Positions 1-11,160 of a stretch of DNA of 64,000 bases are shown piece after piece. Numbering within the stretch: position 1 is the stretch's first letter; each line of letters opens with the position of its first letter. The notes below the pieces were generated by a model. That model worked only from the letters and a program-made list of their open reading frames with translations, was not told where the DNA came from and did not search any database. Source of the DNA: Phytopythium helicoides (lineage: Eukaryota; Oomycota; Peronosporomycetes; Pythiales; Pythiaceae); NCBI GenBank assembly GCA_024867545.1, contig JANFNE010000020.1, forward strand, positions 124,001-188,000, given 5' to 3'. A program made the translations under genes and the position numbers.

Positions 1-1921
1 AGGTGCTTTTGCTCCCCCTACGACTTTATCAAGAAACTGATCAAGCGGTACAATGCCGTGCTGTCACTCTGCGGTGACCTAGACGCAGATACCCTCGCAG
101 AAACCCAGCGCCTCCTTGATCAGATCACAGAAGAGGAAGAAGAGACTGACCGCTCCTCAACTTCTACCTCGATTTCGACTGCCCGCTCAGACATCAACAC
201 AACAATGGAGGCGAACGTGTCTATCATGCGCCTGCTAAGTGTGCTGAAATACTGGATTAAGGAGAGCGGCTTCATTGATCTGGACATTGCGAATGACCGT
301 CGCACGCAAAAGAAGCTGATGGCCTTCCTCGTCGACATTCAGTCGACTTCCCCAATTGTGTCAATTCGGCGCCATGCAGAGAGCTTGCTGCTAACAGTTG
401 CGCAACTGATTCGAGCCCAGCAATACCAACAGCGCGTGACAGGAGTGACATTCGTAAACCCGCTAGTCATGTCTTCATCGGCCATTTTGTCGGGTCGAGG
501 TGGTATCCCTGGCATCCCACCGCCACCCGCTCTCTTATCCTCTCAGTCTGCCTCAGCAATCGAAAATATTGCTGTTGACAAGGCTACAGTCACTATGGCT
601 GGCCACGAAAGTGGACCTGACTTGCAAGCACTTACTGCTTCGGCTTCGAAGCTCAAACTGGCTCGGTCTTCCTCGGATCCGAAGCGTGAGCGGTCGATGG
701 TGAAACTAAAGACCAAGGCAAGCAATGGAGACATCTTCCAAGTTCGAACGCGTTCAGGATCCGGTGGCACACCGGGTCAGATGGAACTCTCCCAGTCAAA
801 GTCACAACGCCCGACAACTGGAGCCATTGGGCCGGCACCGATCGTCAGCGGAAGCGATGCGGTGCCGAAAATTATCCGTGGGGTGACAACTGGGAGCGCT
901 GGAATTGATGGTTTCAATCGCAGTGGAGACACACTCGATGAGTTGCAGAACTCACGTCAGCAAAATGTGCCCGTGCGCAACAGCTCTCGGATCAGTTACG
1001 ACAACATCGAGCCGCTGTCTGGTGTGTCTGCTCAGGAAATTGCTGACCAGCTTACGCTTCTGGAGGCTGAGAACTACTTTGCTCGCCTGAACCCTCGCGA
1101 GTTAACAAACAAGGCTTGGACCCGTGAAACGAAGCACCGCGATGCACCGCATGTGGTCGCCTTGATTGAGCTGTTTGATGCGACGGCGGAGTGGGTATCG
1201 AGTGAGATTCTTCACCCTCAATTGCAAGCTCTCGAGCGTGCCAAGATGATCTCCCTCTTCATCGATGTGGCCGACAATTGCTACCAGATGAACAACTTTA
1301 ACACAACTTTTGAGATCATTACAGGCATTTCGGCGCCATGTATTAGTCAGCTGACCACAACGTGGGGACTGGTGAGCGCTGCGGCGCTCGAAAAATACCA
1401 GTGCCTGCAGCAAGCGTGCTCGACTGATGAGAACTACCGCAATTATCGCCAGGCGTTCGCACTCGCAGAAAGTCTGCCGCGCTTGCCGTGCTGGTTCATC
1501 TTGATGAAGGATTTGTTCACATATGAGGAAGCCATGAAGTCGATGGAAGACGGATTGGTCAACTGGCAGAAATTCCGCCGCATTTTCCGCGTGATTAGCG
1601 AGGCGCTGGACCACCAGAATTTCCAGTATGTTCCATCAGGATCGGCGACAAGCAGTAACAGCAATGGTGCGGGCATTGCACGTAAAGGCAAGGGACTTCT
1701 TCGCCACGACCGCAAGACCCAGATCTTCCTGCGCCATCGACTAGACACGTACGTGATTCTGCGTGTGGAATTGTCGAACGCAGTGGTTCGCTGACATTTC
1801 ACGTGATATGAACTGTAGGATTCGCAAGGACAGCTCGGTGCTCTACCAGCTTGCGCGCAACGCCAACACGCAGGAGAGCATCCTGTTTGTCAACAGCTTG
1901 TCAGAGGCGGGATTCTTGTGA
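1..1921 (+). CDS. Ras guanine-nucleotide exchange factor (RasGEF/CDC25 domain), 5' truncated by window
   Basis: The reading frame is already open at base 1, so the gene starts upstream of the window. Exon 1 runs to 1748, an intron of 70 nt (GTACGT...TAG) spans 1749-1818, and exon 2 ends at the TGA at 1919-1921. Splicing keeps the frame and replaces a read-through tail with a typical RasGEF end (IRKDSSVLYQLARN...SEAGFL). Near the N-terminus of the visible part, the stretch around VLKYWIKESGFIDL resembles the RasGEF N-terminal (REM) module. A Ser/Gly-rich linker follows, then the catalytic CDC25 fold in the last 270 residues, with the recognisable blocks FEIITGISAPCISQL and DGLVNWQKFRRIFRVI. 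Family knowledge: such proteins load GTP on Ras-type GTPases at membranes. The specific GTPase cannot be told. It converges on the Aat gene with a 183-nt gap. Confidence 0.9.
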
Positions 1922-2104
1922 ATCTTCTTTTCACAACAGCCAACCAAACGCGTGGACGATTCGATGAGATTGAACTGTACAATGAGAACGCTAGCGAAAC
2001 GACGGGCGGCCAAACTCGGCTTGCCATTTACTAACCCCATTGCTCCTTCCGCCTGCGCTATCATACCAGGGTGTGCATCGTATCGTACACGCTACGTGCT
2101 CTTT

Positions 2105-3193
2105 TCAATCTCTGACGATGTCGCTTGCGCTCCTCTTGGTCTTCTTCCGCTCGCGCTCTTCATCATCGGAGTCGTACTCTTGGTGCTCCACCTTGCGTGC
2201 ACTACTAGCGCTGTCTGAACCGCTCGCAGCGTCGTCCGCTGTATCCTCGCCGACGCTGTCACTGCGGCCACTTGCACTGCGACTGCTCCTTCCATCCACG
2301 GACGAGCTTGGCCGTTGCATAACTTGAGGCGCCCGAGAGATCTCAAAGAGCGTCTTGGCATGGATGCCTTTGCCCTTTCGCAGATCGCCCTCGGATTCCA
2401 GCAATTGCACATAGCAATCTTCGTCACGCCAGCGGTATAGATGCTCAAGGAAATCATCCCGGTCAACGTCGTTGGCTCCGAGGCTCATCTTGTACGGCAT
2501 GGACATGCCGAGGTCCCACATCTTCATGCCGCACAAGTACAGTAGGCGACCAAGCGCGTGTAGCTGGACCGTTCCGGCGCCATTAACGCGGCTGAAGCCC
2601 GTAAGGCTCGTGTAGCTGCGTCCGACAGTGTATCCGAGTTCGCCAGCGGCGAGCGCATCTGTCTCGACGTCGCGCAGCTCGACAGAGAAGAAGCGCACGA
2701 TGCGGCCGGGAAAGAGCTCGATGCCGTCATCTCCAGCCTGGAAGAGCGCGCGGAAGCCCTCGACCATGGGCGGGTAGAGCCACGGGATGCCGTGCTGCTC
2801 GTGGCAGCCGGCGACCACGGCGTCGAAGTCGCGGTTGAGCACGAGCGTGTACTTGCGCGCGCGCTTCTTGACCGACTTGGGCACGTGCTCTGGCGCGGCG
2901 TCGCCATCGGCGCCATCAGCGATGAGCTGTATGCATCGCTGTCGGTGCAGCTTTGGCAGCAGGAAGCACTGGTCGCGGAACTCGGAGGCGATGGGCAGGA
3001 AGCCCTCGAACATGAGGTGCGCCAGCAGCACCGGGTCGAAGAAGCGCGACACGTAAAAGTCGTCTTGCGAGTGGAACACGAACGTGCGCAGGTGCGCGGG
3101 GATGTACTCGGCGTCGCGCTTCTTGGCGCGCGCCTTGGGCCTGCCCGCCGCTGCCTCGGGCTCCACGCGCGCCGACGTCGACGACGTCGTCAT
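2105..3193 (-). CDS. Aat-like leucyl/phenylalanyl-tRNA--protein transferase homologue
   Basis: Single-exon protein of 362 residues. The ATG at 3193 (MTTSSTSARV) is chosen because the frame upstream to 3250 begins only with GTG. The order of motifs follows bacterial Aat: FDPVLLAHLMFEGFLPIA, then VLNRDFDAVVAGC, IPWLYPPMVEGFRALF, the core GELGYTVGRSYTSLTGF, and KMSLGANDVDRDDFL, which resembles the conserved SLGA...R-x-x-F/Y end of the family. Known role of the family: transfer of Leu/Phe from aminoacyl-tRNA to N-terminal Lys/Arg, making an N-degron. The C-terminal 80 residues are acidic and Ser-rich (GSDSASSARK...DDEERERKK) and are not part of the bacterial fold. The lack of introns is unusual among the multi-exon neighbours and would fit an old bacterial transfer (inference). 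Activity in this organism is unproven. Confidence 0.8.
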   Translation of the reverse strand: MTTSSTSARVEPEAAAGRPKARAKKRDAEYIPAHLRTFVFHSQDDFYVSRFFDPVLLAHLMFEGFLPIASEFRDQCFLLPKLHRQRCIQLIADGADGDAAPEHVPKSVKKRARKYTLVLNRDFDAVVAGCHEQHGIPWLYPPMVEGFRALFQAGDDGIELFPGRIVRFFSVELRDVETDALAAGELGYTVGRSYTSLTGFSRVNGAGTVQLHALGRLLYLCGMKMWDLGMSMPYKMSLGANDVDRDDFLEHLYRWRDEDCYVQLLESEGDLRKGKGIHAKTLFEISRAPQVMQRPSSSVDGRSSRSASGRSDSVGEDTADDAASGSDSASSARKVEHQEYDSDDEERERKKTKRSASDIVRD

Positions 3194-3278
3194 GGCTGCG
3201 CCGGGTGAATGCCAGGATAGCTGCGCTTCTCTTGAGCGAGCCTTGCACACTTCTTTTGACCGTTTTTGTGCGGATCAG

Positions 3279-3401
3279 TTTAGATATTTACGAAAAAAGA
3301 CAAGATGTTGCGCAACACTATTGGCCAAAATAAAGTGTGGTCGTGACACCTTTTGAAGCCAATGAGAATGCTCTAAAGTCGCTTTTCGTAAATATCTAAA
3401 T
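3279..3401. repeat. Inverted repeat, possible MITE-like element
   Basis: Bases 3279-3296 (TTTAGATATTTACGAAAA) are the exact reverse complement of 3383-3400. Allowing two mismatches the arms grow to about 23 bp. The arms enclose about 85 bp of AT-rich DNA, unlike the GC-rich surroundings. It lies 85 bp upstream of the Aat start codon. No clear target-site duplication is visible, so it may be a small non-autonomous transposon or a regulatory palindrome. Confidence 0.55.
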
Positions 3402-4307
3402 ATGAAAGACGTGATATGTAATTAGCCTCGGCGACGCAGCGTGTTGAAGTTGCCGGGCGGACGCAACGCGATGAGCGCGATTGTCAACGTAGCGCGTCGT
3501 CGACAGGCGCCGTGACGCTCGCGCCCACAGAAATGGCTCAACGCGGAGCGACCGCGCGCCGGTCAGCGCGCTGCTGATAGAAGCTCAGCGTGCGTTTCGA
3601 ACGCGCAGTAGCGGCGGGCGGGCGCACGCCACGGGCCGGAGCCGACAGGCGCGAGCAGCTCCGGCAGCAACCAGCGGCGCATCTTAGTCGGGCGGGCGTC
3701 CTCGAAATTCTTATCTTTCGGTTTCCGAGCGGCGAAACCGCGCGAGAACGCGCGTGTCGCGGCGGGCCGTGGCCGTTCGCTGCCTGCCCACGGGCTCCGA
3801 TTGGTCTGCGGCGACTCGAGCGACCAGCGACTGGAGCAACCGCGGGCTGCTCCCCCCCTAGTCGTTGCAAAGGCAGCAGCAGCTTTTAACGCAGCGAAAA
3901 GCGAGCGGGCGATCGACTGACGTGGCCGGGCGAGAGAGCAGCCCGACCGCACGACGTGCGCTGCTGCTTGGGGGCCATACAGCCGATCAGATGGAAGCCT
4001 GCGCTGGATCTCTCGCAAAAGGACAAAACGCCCGATCGCAGCCGCGCCCTTCAGTGCAAGAAGCCAGTCATCCCGCGGCCGCGCGAGGTTTTTTTTCGCA
4101 CGAAAGGTTTTTTTCTCCCCCCGGCGTTCTCCAGCGACACTTTGGGGGGAAACGGGCCGTTCGTACCGTACGTCGCGCGTGACTTGCGCTCAGTATGGGT
4201 CGCCCCCCGCGTCGCCCGCCGAGGCGCCCACAGTGTTGCTTTTCGCCCGTCGACTCGGTGCCTGTAGCAGCAGCCACGCTGGCGGCCTAGCCTGTCACCC
4301 ACCGACC
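3402..4307. other. Intergenic/promoter region, no gene seen
   Basis: About 900 bases between the inverted repeat and the coiled-coil gene. Both strands carry overlapping open frames, but they are Arg/Ala-rich translations of GC-rich DNA without any recognisable motif. A pyrimidine-rich patch with runs of T and C (about 4088-4150) lies 160-220 bases before the next start codon and may be part of its promoter or 5' UTR. Confidence 0.5.
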
Positions 4308-5853
4308 ATGGGCGAGGTGCGCGCTTCCAGCTCCGCCGACGAGCGCTCCACGCCCGCGGGCGACGCGGCGGAGGCCCCGCCGGCCCCCAGCGCCGCGCCG
4401 CCGCCGCCGCCGCAGATGACGACGACGACGTCGACGCCCAAGCACTCGCCGCCGATCGAGGACGAGGACGAGGACGACCCGTCCGACGTGCCGCTGCTGG
4501 CCGCGGAGCCGCGCCACTCGGGCTCGGTCGCCTCGTCGTCGCTCTCGCAGTCGCGCGGCAGCAACCGACGCGCTAGCAGGAGACGCGCGGACACGGCGTC
4601 GGCCGCGCCGCTCAGCTCCTCGCGCTCCTCGCTGCCGTCCTCGGCGTCCGCCATACTCAAGACGTCCAACTCGGTCGTGCTCGACCGCAGGCTGCTCGCG
4701 CAGTACGAGCAGGTCAGCCAGGAGATCGAGCGCGTCTCGCGCCTCTCGGCCTCCACCGACGCCTCCGCCGACGCCGCCGCGCTCGTGCAGGTGCGTGCCG
4801 ACCTGCGCCGCGCCAAGCTCAGCTCCAGCAAGGTCATCCAGTCGCAGAAGGACCTGCTCGACAAGATGGAGCGACAGGAGCGCGGAGGTTCCATGCGCCG
4901 CATTTTTGCGGTCAACAAGGCCGCCAAGCTCGCCAAGTTGCGCGCCAAGCTCAGCGACAAGCTCAACGAGTCTGCGCGCGTTGACGAGGAGCTTGAGCGC
5001 CTAGAACGCCAGTCCACCATGCTGTCCAGGACGTCGCTCGCGGCATTCGCGCAGCACGGAGGGCTCAACCAGACGCACTTGCACCCAGTCGCCCTCTCGA
5101 GGGAAAGCTCCATGAACGCGAACCCTGCGCTACAGTCACGCCCGTCATCGACCTCGTCAAGGACATCTGTGTCCGGTATGCTCAGCCCAGCAGACGTGCA
5201 GGAGGAGCTGCAGCATCTGGAACGAGAGAAGCAGGATATTCTGAACAACCTTTTCCAGTCGGCGAATCTGCCGGATGCGCTCGACCTGCACTCGCGGATC
5301 GCCAGCTACTCGGCTGAAATCCAGGCTGCTGCGAGCGTGCTGAAGCAGGTTGAGCGTGTCGAAGGGCATGTACCGCAAGGCCCTGAACTTGCTGCGTATT
5401 GCACTGGCATCGATCGTCGCACCTGACTACTCTGGTAGTGTGCGCGAGTTCGCACTGACCCCGTACCCGCTAGCTGTCGAGGCGAGCCACCTTGTGGAGG
5501 CCGCGTCGCACGCAATTCAGCCCGAGGCGCGTCGGCGGTACGATCAGTTCGCACCCGAGATTATCCACGCGCGACCGCCCAAGTTTCCTCAGCCAGTGTC
5601 TGACTTTGCGCGGCGTTCGCGCACGCACTATGACCCGCACAGCGCGCTTGCCATCGAAGGGATGCGTCATCTTCGCGCGGCCGAAAACGTTGTGATCGTG
5701 CTGCAGCGACTCGTGATCCAGAAGCTCGATGTCATTGATCACTGGCGCGAGCGCGTTGAGAAGGACCTGGCTGCAAGCGAAAAGGCGCACTCGCAGCTGG
5801 AAGCTCGTCTGCAGGAGCAGATGGCCGTGCTCGCGCGCTCCATCTCGGTGTGA
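4308..5853 (+). CDS. Coiled-coil protein of unknown function, interrupted by a one-base frame break
   Basis: Starts at ATG 4308 (MGEVRASSSADERS). Residues 1-150 are low-complexity (poly-Pro, Asp/Glu and Ser tracts). Residues 150-270 and 330-390 are heptad-rich and predict coiled coils. The frame that ends LKQVERVEG at about 5366 must shift by one base to continue as MYRKALNLLRIALASIV at 5368. Removing one G from GGG at 5364-5366 gives a smooth 514-residue protein ending LQEQMAVLARSISV. GT-AG alternatives exist (for example 5349-5379, 31 nt, or 5258-5348, 91 nt), but the sequence they would remove looks coding. The C-terminal 160 residues are helical and contain VIQKLDVIDHWRERVEKDL. I do not recognise the family. 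Confidence 0.7.
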
Positions 5854-6816
5854 GCCCTCGAACAGGACGCGATCGACGGATCGAGTATAGTATATTTGCC
5901 TCTTCAACGCCGATCGTCTGCGTCGTTCGAGGCTCTGCCGTGATGTTGCGCAAAGAGGACCAAGGGAGTTCCTTTTTGCGCGAACGCGGGTACTCCGGCG
6001 CAAGGCTAGCGGCCACGGAGTCCGCGTTGTCTTGGGTTTTGAGTTGCGTATGTGTCCTTACGGGTCTTTTTGAGAGAGAGAGCTGGTGAAATTATTAGAC
6101 GAGCGACGATCGAAGTCCGCGCGGTTTGATTTGATGCCCATGGGATGTACATATTAGAATGCTTTTCTTGATGTGAAATTGGCTGAGTAAAGCTCGTCAA
6201 AGAGATCCTGGGTGGCGACGATGTGCACGAGTTCATGAGGTGTGCTCGCGTGTAGCATGCGTAATGATGATGGTCTGGAAGCCATCTACGACTCACGGTG
6301 GGATCCAAGCGATCTTTGAACAATTTGATGCGAGAGTGCAACTGTAACAGTCTGTGGCGGGAAGCCATTTATCCGTTCACCAGACGATGAGGACCCAACG
6401 AACATGCGGTGCTGTCACTCCATAAAGTCTACGTGTACATTCCCCAAAATACCAAAGTCACTCACTCAGTCACAGCTATGAGGTCGCACCAAGCGCTACT
6501 CCTCTAGCTGTTCGCGCAAGCTCACAGCATGAGCTCCTCGTCATCTGTTAAGGATTCGCTCGACGCAAAGCTCGCCTTCTTGGTGCGTGTGGAGCTACCC
6601 GCACTTCCAGGCCTGCGCCTCCTCGGCGTGGATCGTGTCTTGCGGCTGGGCAATGACCACGACGAATCGCTGCGCGCTGGGCTCGATTCCGTCGATACGC
6701 CGCAGCAGATGACGCAGCGGCACTCTCCCGTGACATCCTGCATCACCACGTAAGGTGCCAGCTGCGCGTGCGCCGCGTATGCCCCAAGCCCTGCCCACGA
6801 AGCAGCCACAGACCAA
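5854..6816. other. Intergenic region, no gene seen
   Basis: Nearly 1 kb between the coiled-coil gene and the possible small gene that follows. Short open frames on both strands lack codon bias or family motifs. No repeat, tRNA-like or transposon signal was noticed. Confidence 0.45.
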
Positions 6817-7110
6817 TTAGAACAGCGTAGCGCCAATCGTGACAGCAATTCTAGCACCTTCGTAGTCAATCTTCCACCGGATGGAGCAGCAGCCGTCAGC
6901 GCACTCCCACACCCTCGACGGCGATGCCACCGTCCGCTTGATCGCGCGTCCGCCACGACGGTTCATTGCTCGCGGAGCCTTCGCGCAGTTCCGTCAGCGA
7001 CCCGCCCCATCGACGCAATCCCAGCCTCAACAGCGCACCTGGTGGCGCCAGGCGTCGTAGTACTCGAGCTCCCTCGACGGCGCGTGGCAGCCGCTGTGGC
7101 AACCGCCCAT
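6817..7110 (-). CDS. Possible small Cys-rich protein of 77 residues, two exons
   Basis: A tentative model. Exon 1 is 7110-7039, coding MGGCHSGCHAPSRELEYYDA and WRHQ. A 60-nt intron 7038-6979 starts GTGCGC, has a CTGAC branch-point-like motif and ends GCGAAG. Exon 2 is 6978-6817, ending ...WKIDYEGARIAVTIGATLF. The donor, branch motif, length and phase all match the verified introns nearby, which is the main support. Cysteines occur as CxxxC at the start and as CADGCC in exon 2. The ELEYYDAWRH segment recalls small mitochondrial proteins, but I cannot assign a family. It could also be chance open frame. Confidence 0.3.
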
Positions 7111-7587
7111 GGCGGTGGTAAGAGGGCGGAGCGGTGTGGCCGCTCGGCGGCCGGTTGTCAACTCGCCTGGGGACGCGCGGGGCCACAGGACGCTCCGCGT
7201 CATGCAGAGAGCCATGAAGCCGGGAGGTGCGCCATGTTCTCTCGTTCGATTTTCGGCCTGCCGCCCATCTTCAATGCAGGATCTCCGGGTACTGTGTTCC
7301 TAAAGCACGGTGAGTCTTGGTATGTAATTGAAAGGTAACTAGAATTATACTCACCTTGTTTTAGACTATTCGTTCAGTATCTACCTGGATACGGTATGCT
7401 TTGGCAACATGTGAGACAGCTTCTGTTTGAACATGCAGTCCTCGACCTGGATCTGTCTCGGCTGCTTGGCTTCACGATCCTCTATGCCCAATCAACCGCG
7501 AGTACTCCCCTTCACCCCCGTTGATTGGCCAAAACCCCTCGCTCGTCACTGTCACGCACTTTCTCGGCCGCCCAAGCCGCAGGCGCC
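7111..7587. other. Intergenic region upstream of WDR24
   Basis: 477 bases between the possible small gene (minus strand) and WDR24 (plus strand), so it would hold both promoters. There is a CCAAT-type box on the minus strand near 7522 (GATTGGCC). Nothing else was identified. Confidence 0.4.
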
Positions 7588-10500
7588 ATGGCGCCGCCGC
7601 CGCCCGCGCGCCACAGCGTGCGCGCCTCCATGGACTTCAACGGGCCGCTGAACGCGCTCTCCGTGTCCCCAAGCACGCGCCTCATCGCCGTCGGCGGCCG
7701 CGACGGTGCGCCGCTCGCCGCTGCGTCTCTCCGCCCCGTTCGCTGACGTTGTGGTTCTCGTGGCGGCTGCAGTGCTCAAGATCGTGACGCTGGACGCCGC
7801 GGGCTTCACGGAGAAGCGCAACCTGCGCGTGCCCGGAAAGCCAGGCATGAACTTCAGCACCAACGACATTCGCTGGCACCCGTGTGCGTTCTGCAGGGTC
7901 TGCTCGGTGACGAGGAAGATGTGCTAATGGCGGTGCTCGATAGACTCGGAGAGCCTGCTGGCGACGGCCGCAACCAACGGAGCTGTGGTCATTTGGAACC
8001 TCGAGCGCGAGGGCTACAAGAACGTGCAGGAGCGCGTGCTGAATGGCCATCGCCGCGCGGTCAACCGCATTTGCTGGCACACGACCGACTGGAATGTGCT
8101 CATCAGTGGCTCTCAGGACGGAACCATCAAACTTTGGGTGCGCAACTGTCGTCGTCGCTACTTAACGTTCTGAGGCAACTAACTGTAACGACTGCTGGTG
8201 CCATTATAGGATAAGCGCGGTAAAGCGACCTCGACGTACCAGCCAAAGTCGGAGAGCGTGCGCGACGTCCGCGCGTCTCCGTTTCACGCAACCAAGTTTG
8301 CTGCAGCATTTGAGAATGGTATCATCCAGGTGTGGGATATGCGCAAGAATCTTCAGCCAGAACTCAAGTTTACTGCGCACAAGCAGCTAGTACTGAGCAT
8401 TGACTGGCACCCCCTTCAAGGGAACCTACTTGCATCCGGTGGGCGAGATCGCTATGTCAAAGTGTGGGATTTGAGTGATTTGAAGCAACCCCGGCAGACA
8501 ATCCAAACAATTGCGAGTGTTGGCAGAGTTGCGTGGCGGCCAAACTGCGATGACCATATTGCAACGAGCGCCTCGCTCATGGACAACAGTATCCACGTGT
8601 GGGATACGCATCGGCCGTTTATTCCGATAGCTTCTATGAAGGGGCACATGGATATTGCGTCTGGGATTTGCTGGATGGACACTCCGATGAAACTTGATGT
8701 AGGTGGAAACTCCATCTACAACGAGAACGTCAGTGGCGGAAATGGAGGTACTCCTAACAATGGAGACGGCTTCAGTGGATCCGATACCACTGGTCTCTCT
8801 TCGCCAGCTGGAGAATGGGAAGGTCGTAACTACTGGCAGCATATGCTTGCGTGCTCCAAGGACGGAACGCTTAAGCTCCATTCGCTTGCGCACTCGTTTA
8901 AACACTATGAAGCACTTCCGACATCGGCCTTGGCGCTGAACTCGAAGGGTCGAATTGCGTTTTCCCACGATTATGTCGGTACGGATGCTGTGCATATTTT
9001 GAGTTGACAAGTCGTACGTTACTCACATCAAACATTTGCTGCTCAATGAAGATCGCGAATGCCATTCGCTGAAGATCCACCAGAACTCGAGTGCGGCGTC
9101 CGGCACGTTGTTTTACGTGGAAGATAGTGCCGCAGCCGGTGAAGGGCAGCCAGGTTTGCCGTCTCCAATGACTAGTAGACGGACATCTGGGTCTACGCTT
9201 AATGGTGGTGAGCACGATCGCTCGTCGATTGACAGTGGGGGACCGCTAGAGCACTCATTGACATCTAGCTCCAACGGTAACGGAGCTGGTAATGCCTCGG
9301 GTGGAATTCGAACTTCGTCGCGAAACGCAGTGGCTCAAACGCCGCCTCTGACGCCACATCAAGCTCCTCACATTCCTCCATTACCTCCACGGGCTCTTGG
9401 TCGTTCAGGGGCAAACAGCAACAATCTGAGTGCTAACTCCCCACAACTCAACGCCGTACACCCACCATATCAGCATTCTTCCAGCATGAGTAGCATGACG
9501 ACAACAAATACGACCGGAAGTGCGGATGGTCAGTTGCGACATGGCGCATCCATTGGTGGGGCAGTGCGTTCGTCCCCAATGCTTACTCCACTTCACGAGG
9601 CCGACATTGGGGTCCCCCAGGCTCTAATCTCAGTGCTGTCACTACAGAGTGTCGTGACAGCTGGGCAACTTGAGAAGATTCTGCACGGTGACAAGGATGA
9701 ATATGTACTCGTGAGTAAGAAAGTGGAAGCAATGCGTGCCGAGTTCGAGCATGGCCGACACTTGTCAGTCTCATTCGGCTTTGACGAGCATGCTTTCCGA
9801 TTTCTAGCAAGCAACTATAAGCTGTTCCCAAGTGAAGGCGTCACTTTCGGGCAGATGTGTGCGCACAACGCGCTGGCTGCATTTGTCACTGGAAATACGC
9901 ATCTATGCCAGATGTGGCGAATTCTTGAAGTACTGTGCGCAGACGAAGGAGGCGCTGCAGAGGCGGAAGCAGCAGCGGCAGCAGCGTTGGATTCCTCTAC
10001 TACGAGTCAGCGTCGGCGGCAGCATGTAAACGCCGCCTCGTTTGATCATTCAACAATTTACAGCGAGCATAATCTCAACCATATGCCGCATGGGCGACGA
10101 GATAGTCACCACCTTCGAGATGCTTCATTTGGAGGGCCCCAAGATTTCAACGTGGACGAAGAGATGGAGTTTGACGCGGGGGATGGTGCAGCAAATCAAA
10201 CTGCAATGCTGCTAGAGCAGCTAGATTTTGTCAACCCCCAGGCAATGGAAGGTTTTGATCCTTTCCCGTATGATCCGAATAATCCTCGTGGAGGTCAAGA
10301 TGACAGCACATCAAGCCGAACAGTCACTGGCAATGGTGCGACCGGCGGGGGCTCGACTGCAATTGTCAACGGCACTGCTGTATACGGAAACCTAAGCCAC
10401 CTGCGCCACAGCGTGCTCAAAGAGCTGCTCGAGTACTATGTCGACATCGGCGATCTTCAATCATGCGTTACCATTGCTGTCGTTGTTGGCGCAGTTGTCA

Positions 10501-11084
10501 ACGTCGAGCAAGTGATGGGGAAGGCATGGATGCAGCAGACGTTAATGCACTACATCGATCTGTTGCACCAGCTCCAAATCTACACGGCAGCAAACGACCT
10601 TGTTCGAAACTGCTCTGATCCATCGATTCGTCAGATGAATATGGTGAGATCTCAAATAGTTGATCGCCTCGCTTAGAGATTGTTCTAACTTTTATCTGTC
10701 ACTCTTAGAAATCTACGAGTGTCTACTTCAACTGCGCACAATGCAACAAACCATTCGAGTCTTTTGCTGCCAAGGTCAGTACGTCGTCTGCCCCAGTGCT
10801 TTGTTCCAATTGCAACAATTTGGCCTCCCGGTGCTCTGTTTGGTACGTTTAGCATGTTCTGCAGCTGCATTGCATGCATGCATTGAACTGACTGGAATGA
10901 TGTTGAATGCTTTAGCCAACTGCCAGTTCGCGGATTGTACGTGTGGTGCCCTGTCTGCTCGCACGGCGGGCACTTGCACCATCTAGCAGAATGGTTTGCA
11001 TCGGAAACAACTTGTCCTACTGGATGCTCTCACCGATGCTCGCTCGACCTCGTGTCGATTTACAAGCCTCCGGATGCAGCATGA
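7588..11084 (+). CDS. WDR24: WDR24-like GATOR2/SEACAT subunit
   Basis: Eight exons: 7588-7705, 7773-7883, 7944-8137, 8210-8978, 9052-10643, 10709-10842 and 10916-11084 form seven certain blocks (1,028 residues); all junctions are GT-AG and keep phase. The intron 8979-9051 is inferred because the frame otherwise hits TGA just after 9004. The N-terminal half is a WD40 propeller (ATAATNGAVVIWNLEREG, ISGSQDGTIKLW, ASGGRDRYVKVWDLSD, TIASVGRVAWRPNC) following metazoan WDR24 block by block. A long Ser/Asn/Gly-rich insertion follows, then a helical segment (ELLEYYVDIGDLQSCVTIAV) and a C-terminal zinc-binding RING-like domain (CAQCNKPF...CSNCNN...WCPVCSHGGHLHHL...CPTGC). Known role: part of the complex that relays amino-acid sufficiency to TORC1 at the lysosome/vacuole. 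It converges with the SEL1L-like gene, 76 nt apart. Confidence 0.92.
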
Positions 11085-11160
11085 ACACAATGACAAATGA
11101 TCCATCGTAAAACCAGAATTCAGTGTTCCAAAATGTATGTGTACTTATTGTTTTCCACTT

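Noticed and set aside
8975..9011. 37-nt intron or one-base frameshift in WDR24
   Set aside because: A normal 73-nt intron (8979-9051) with donor GTACGG restores the frame without either.
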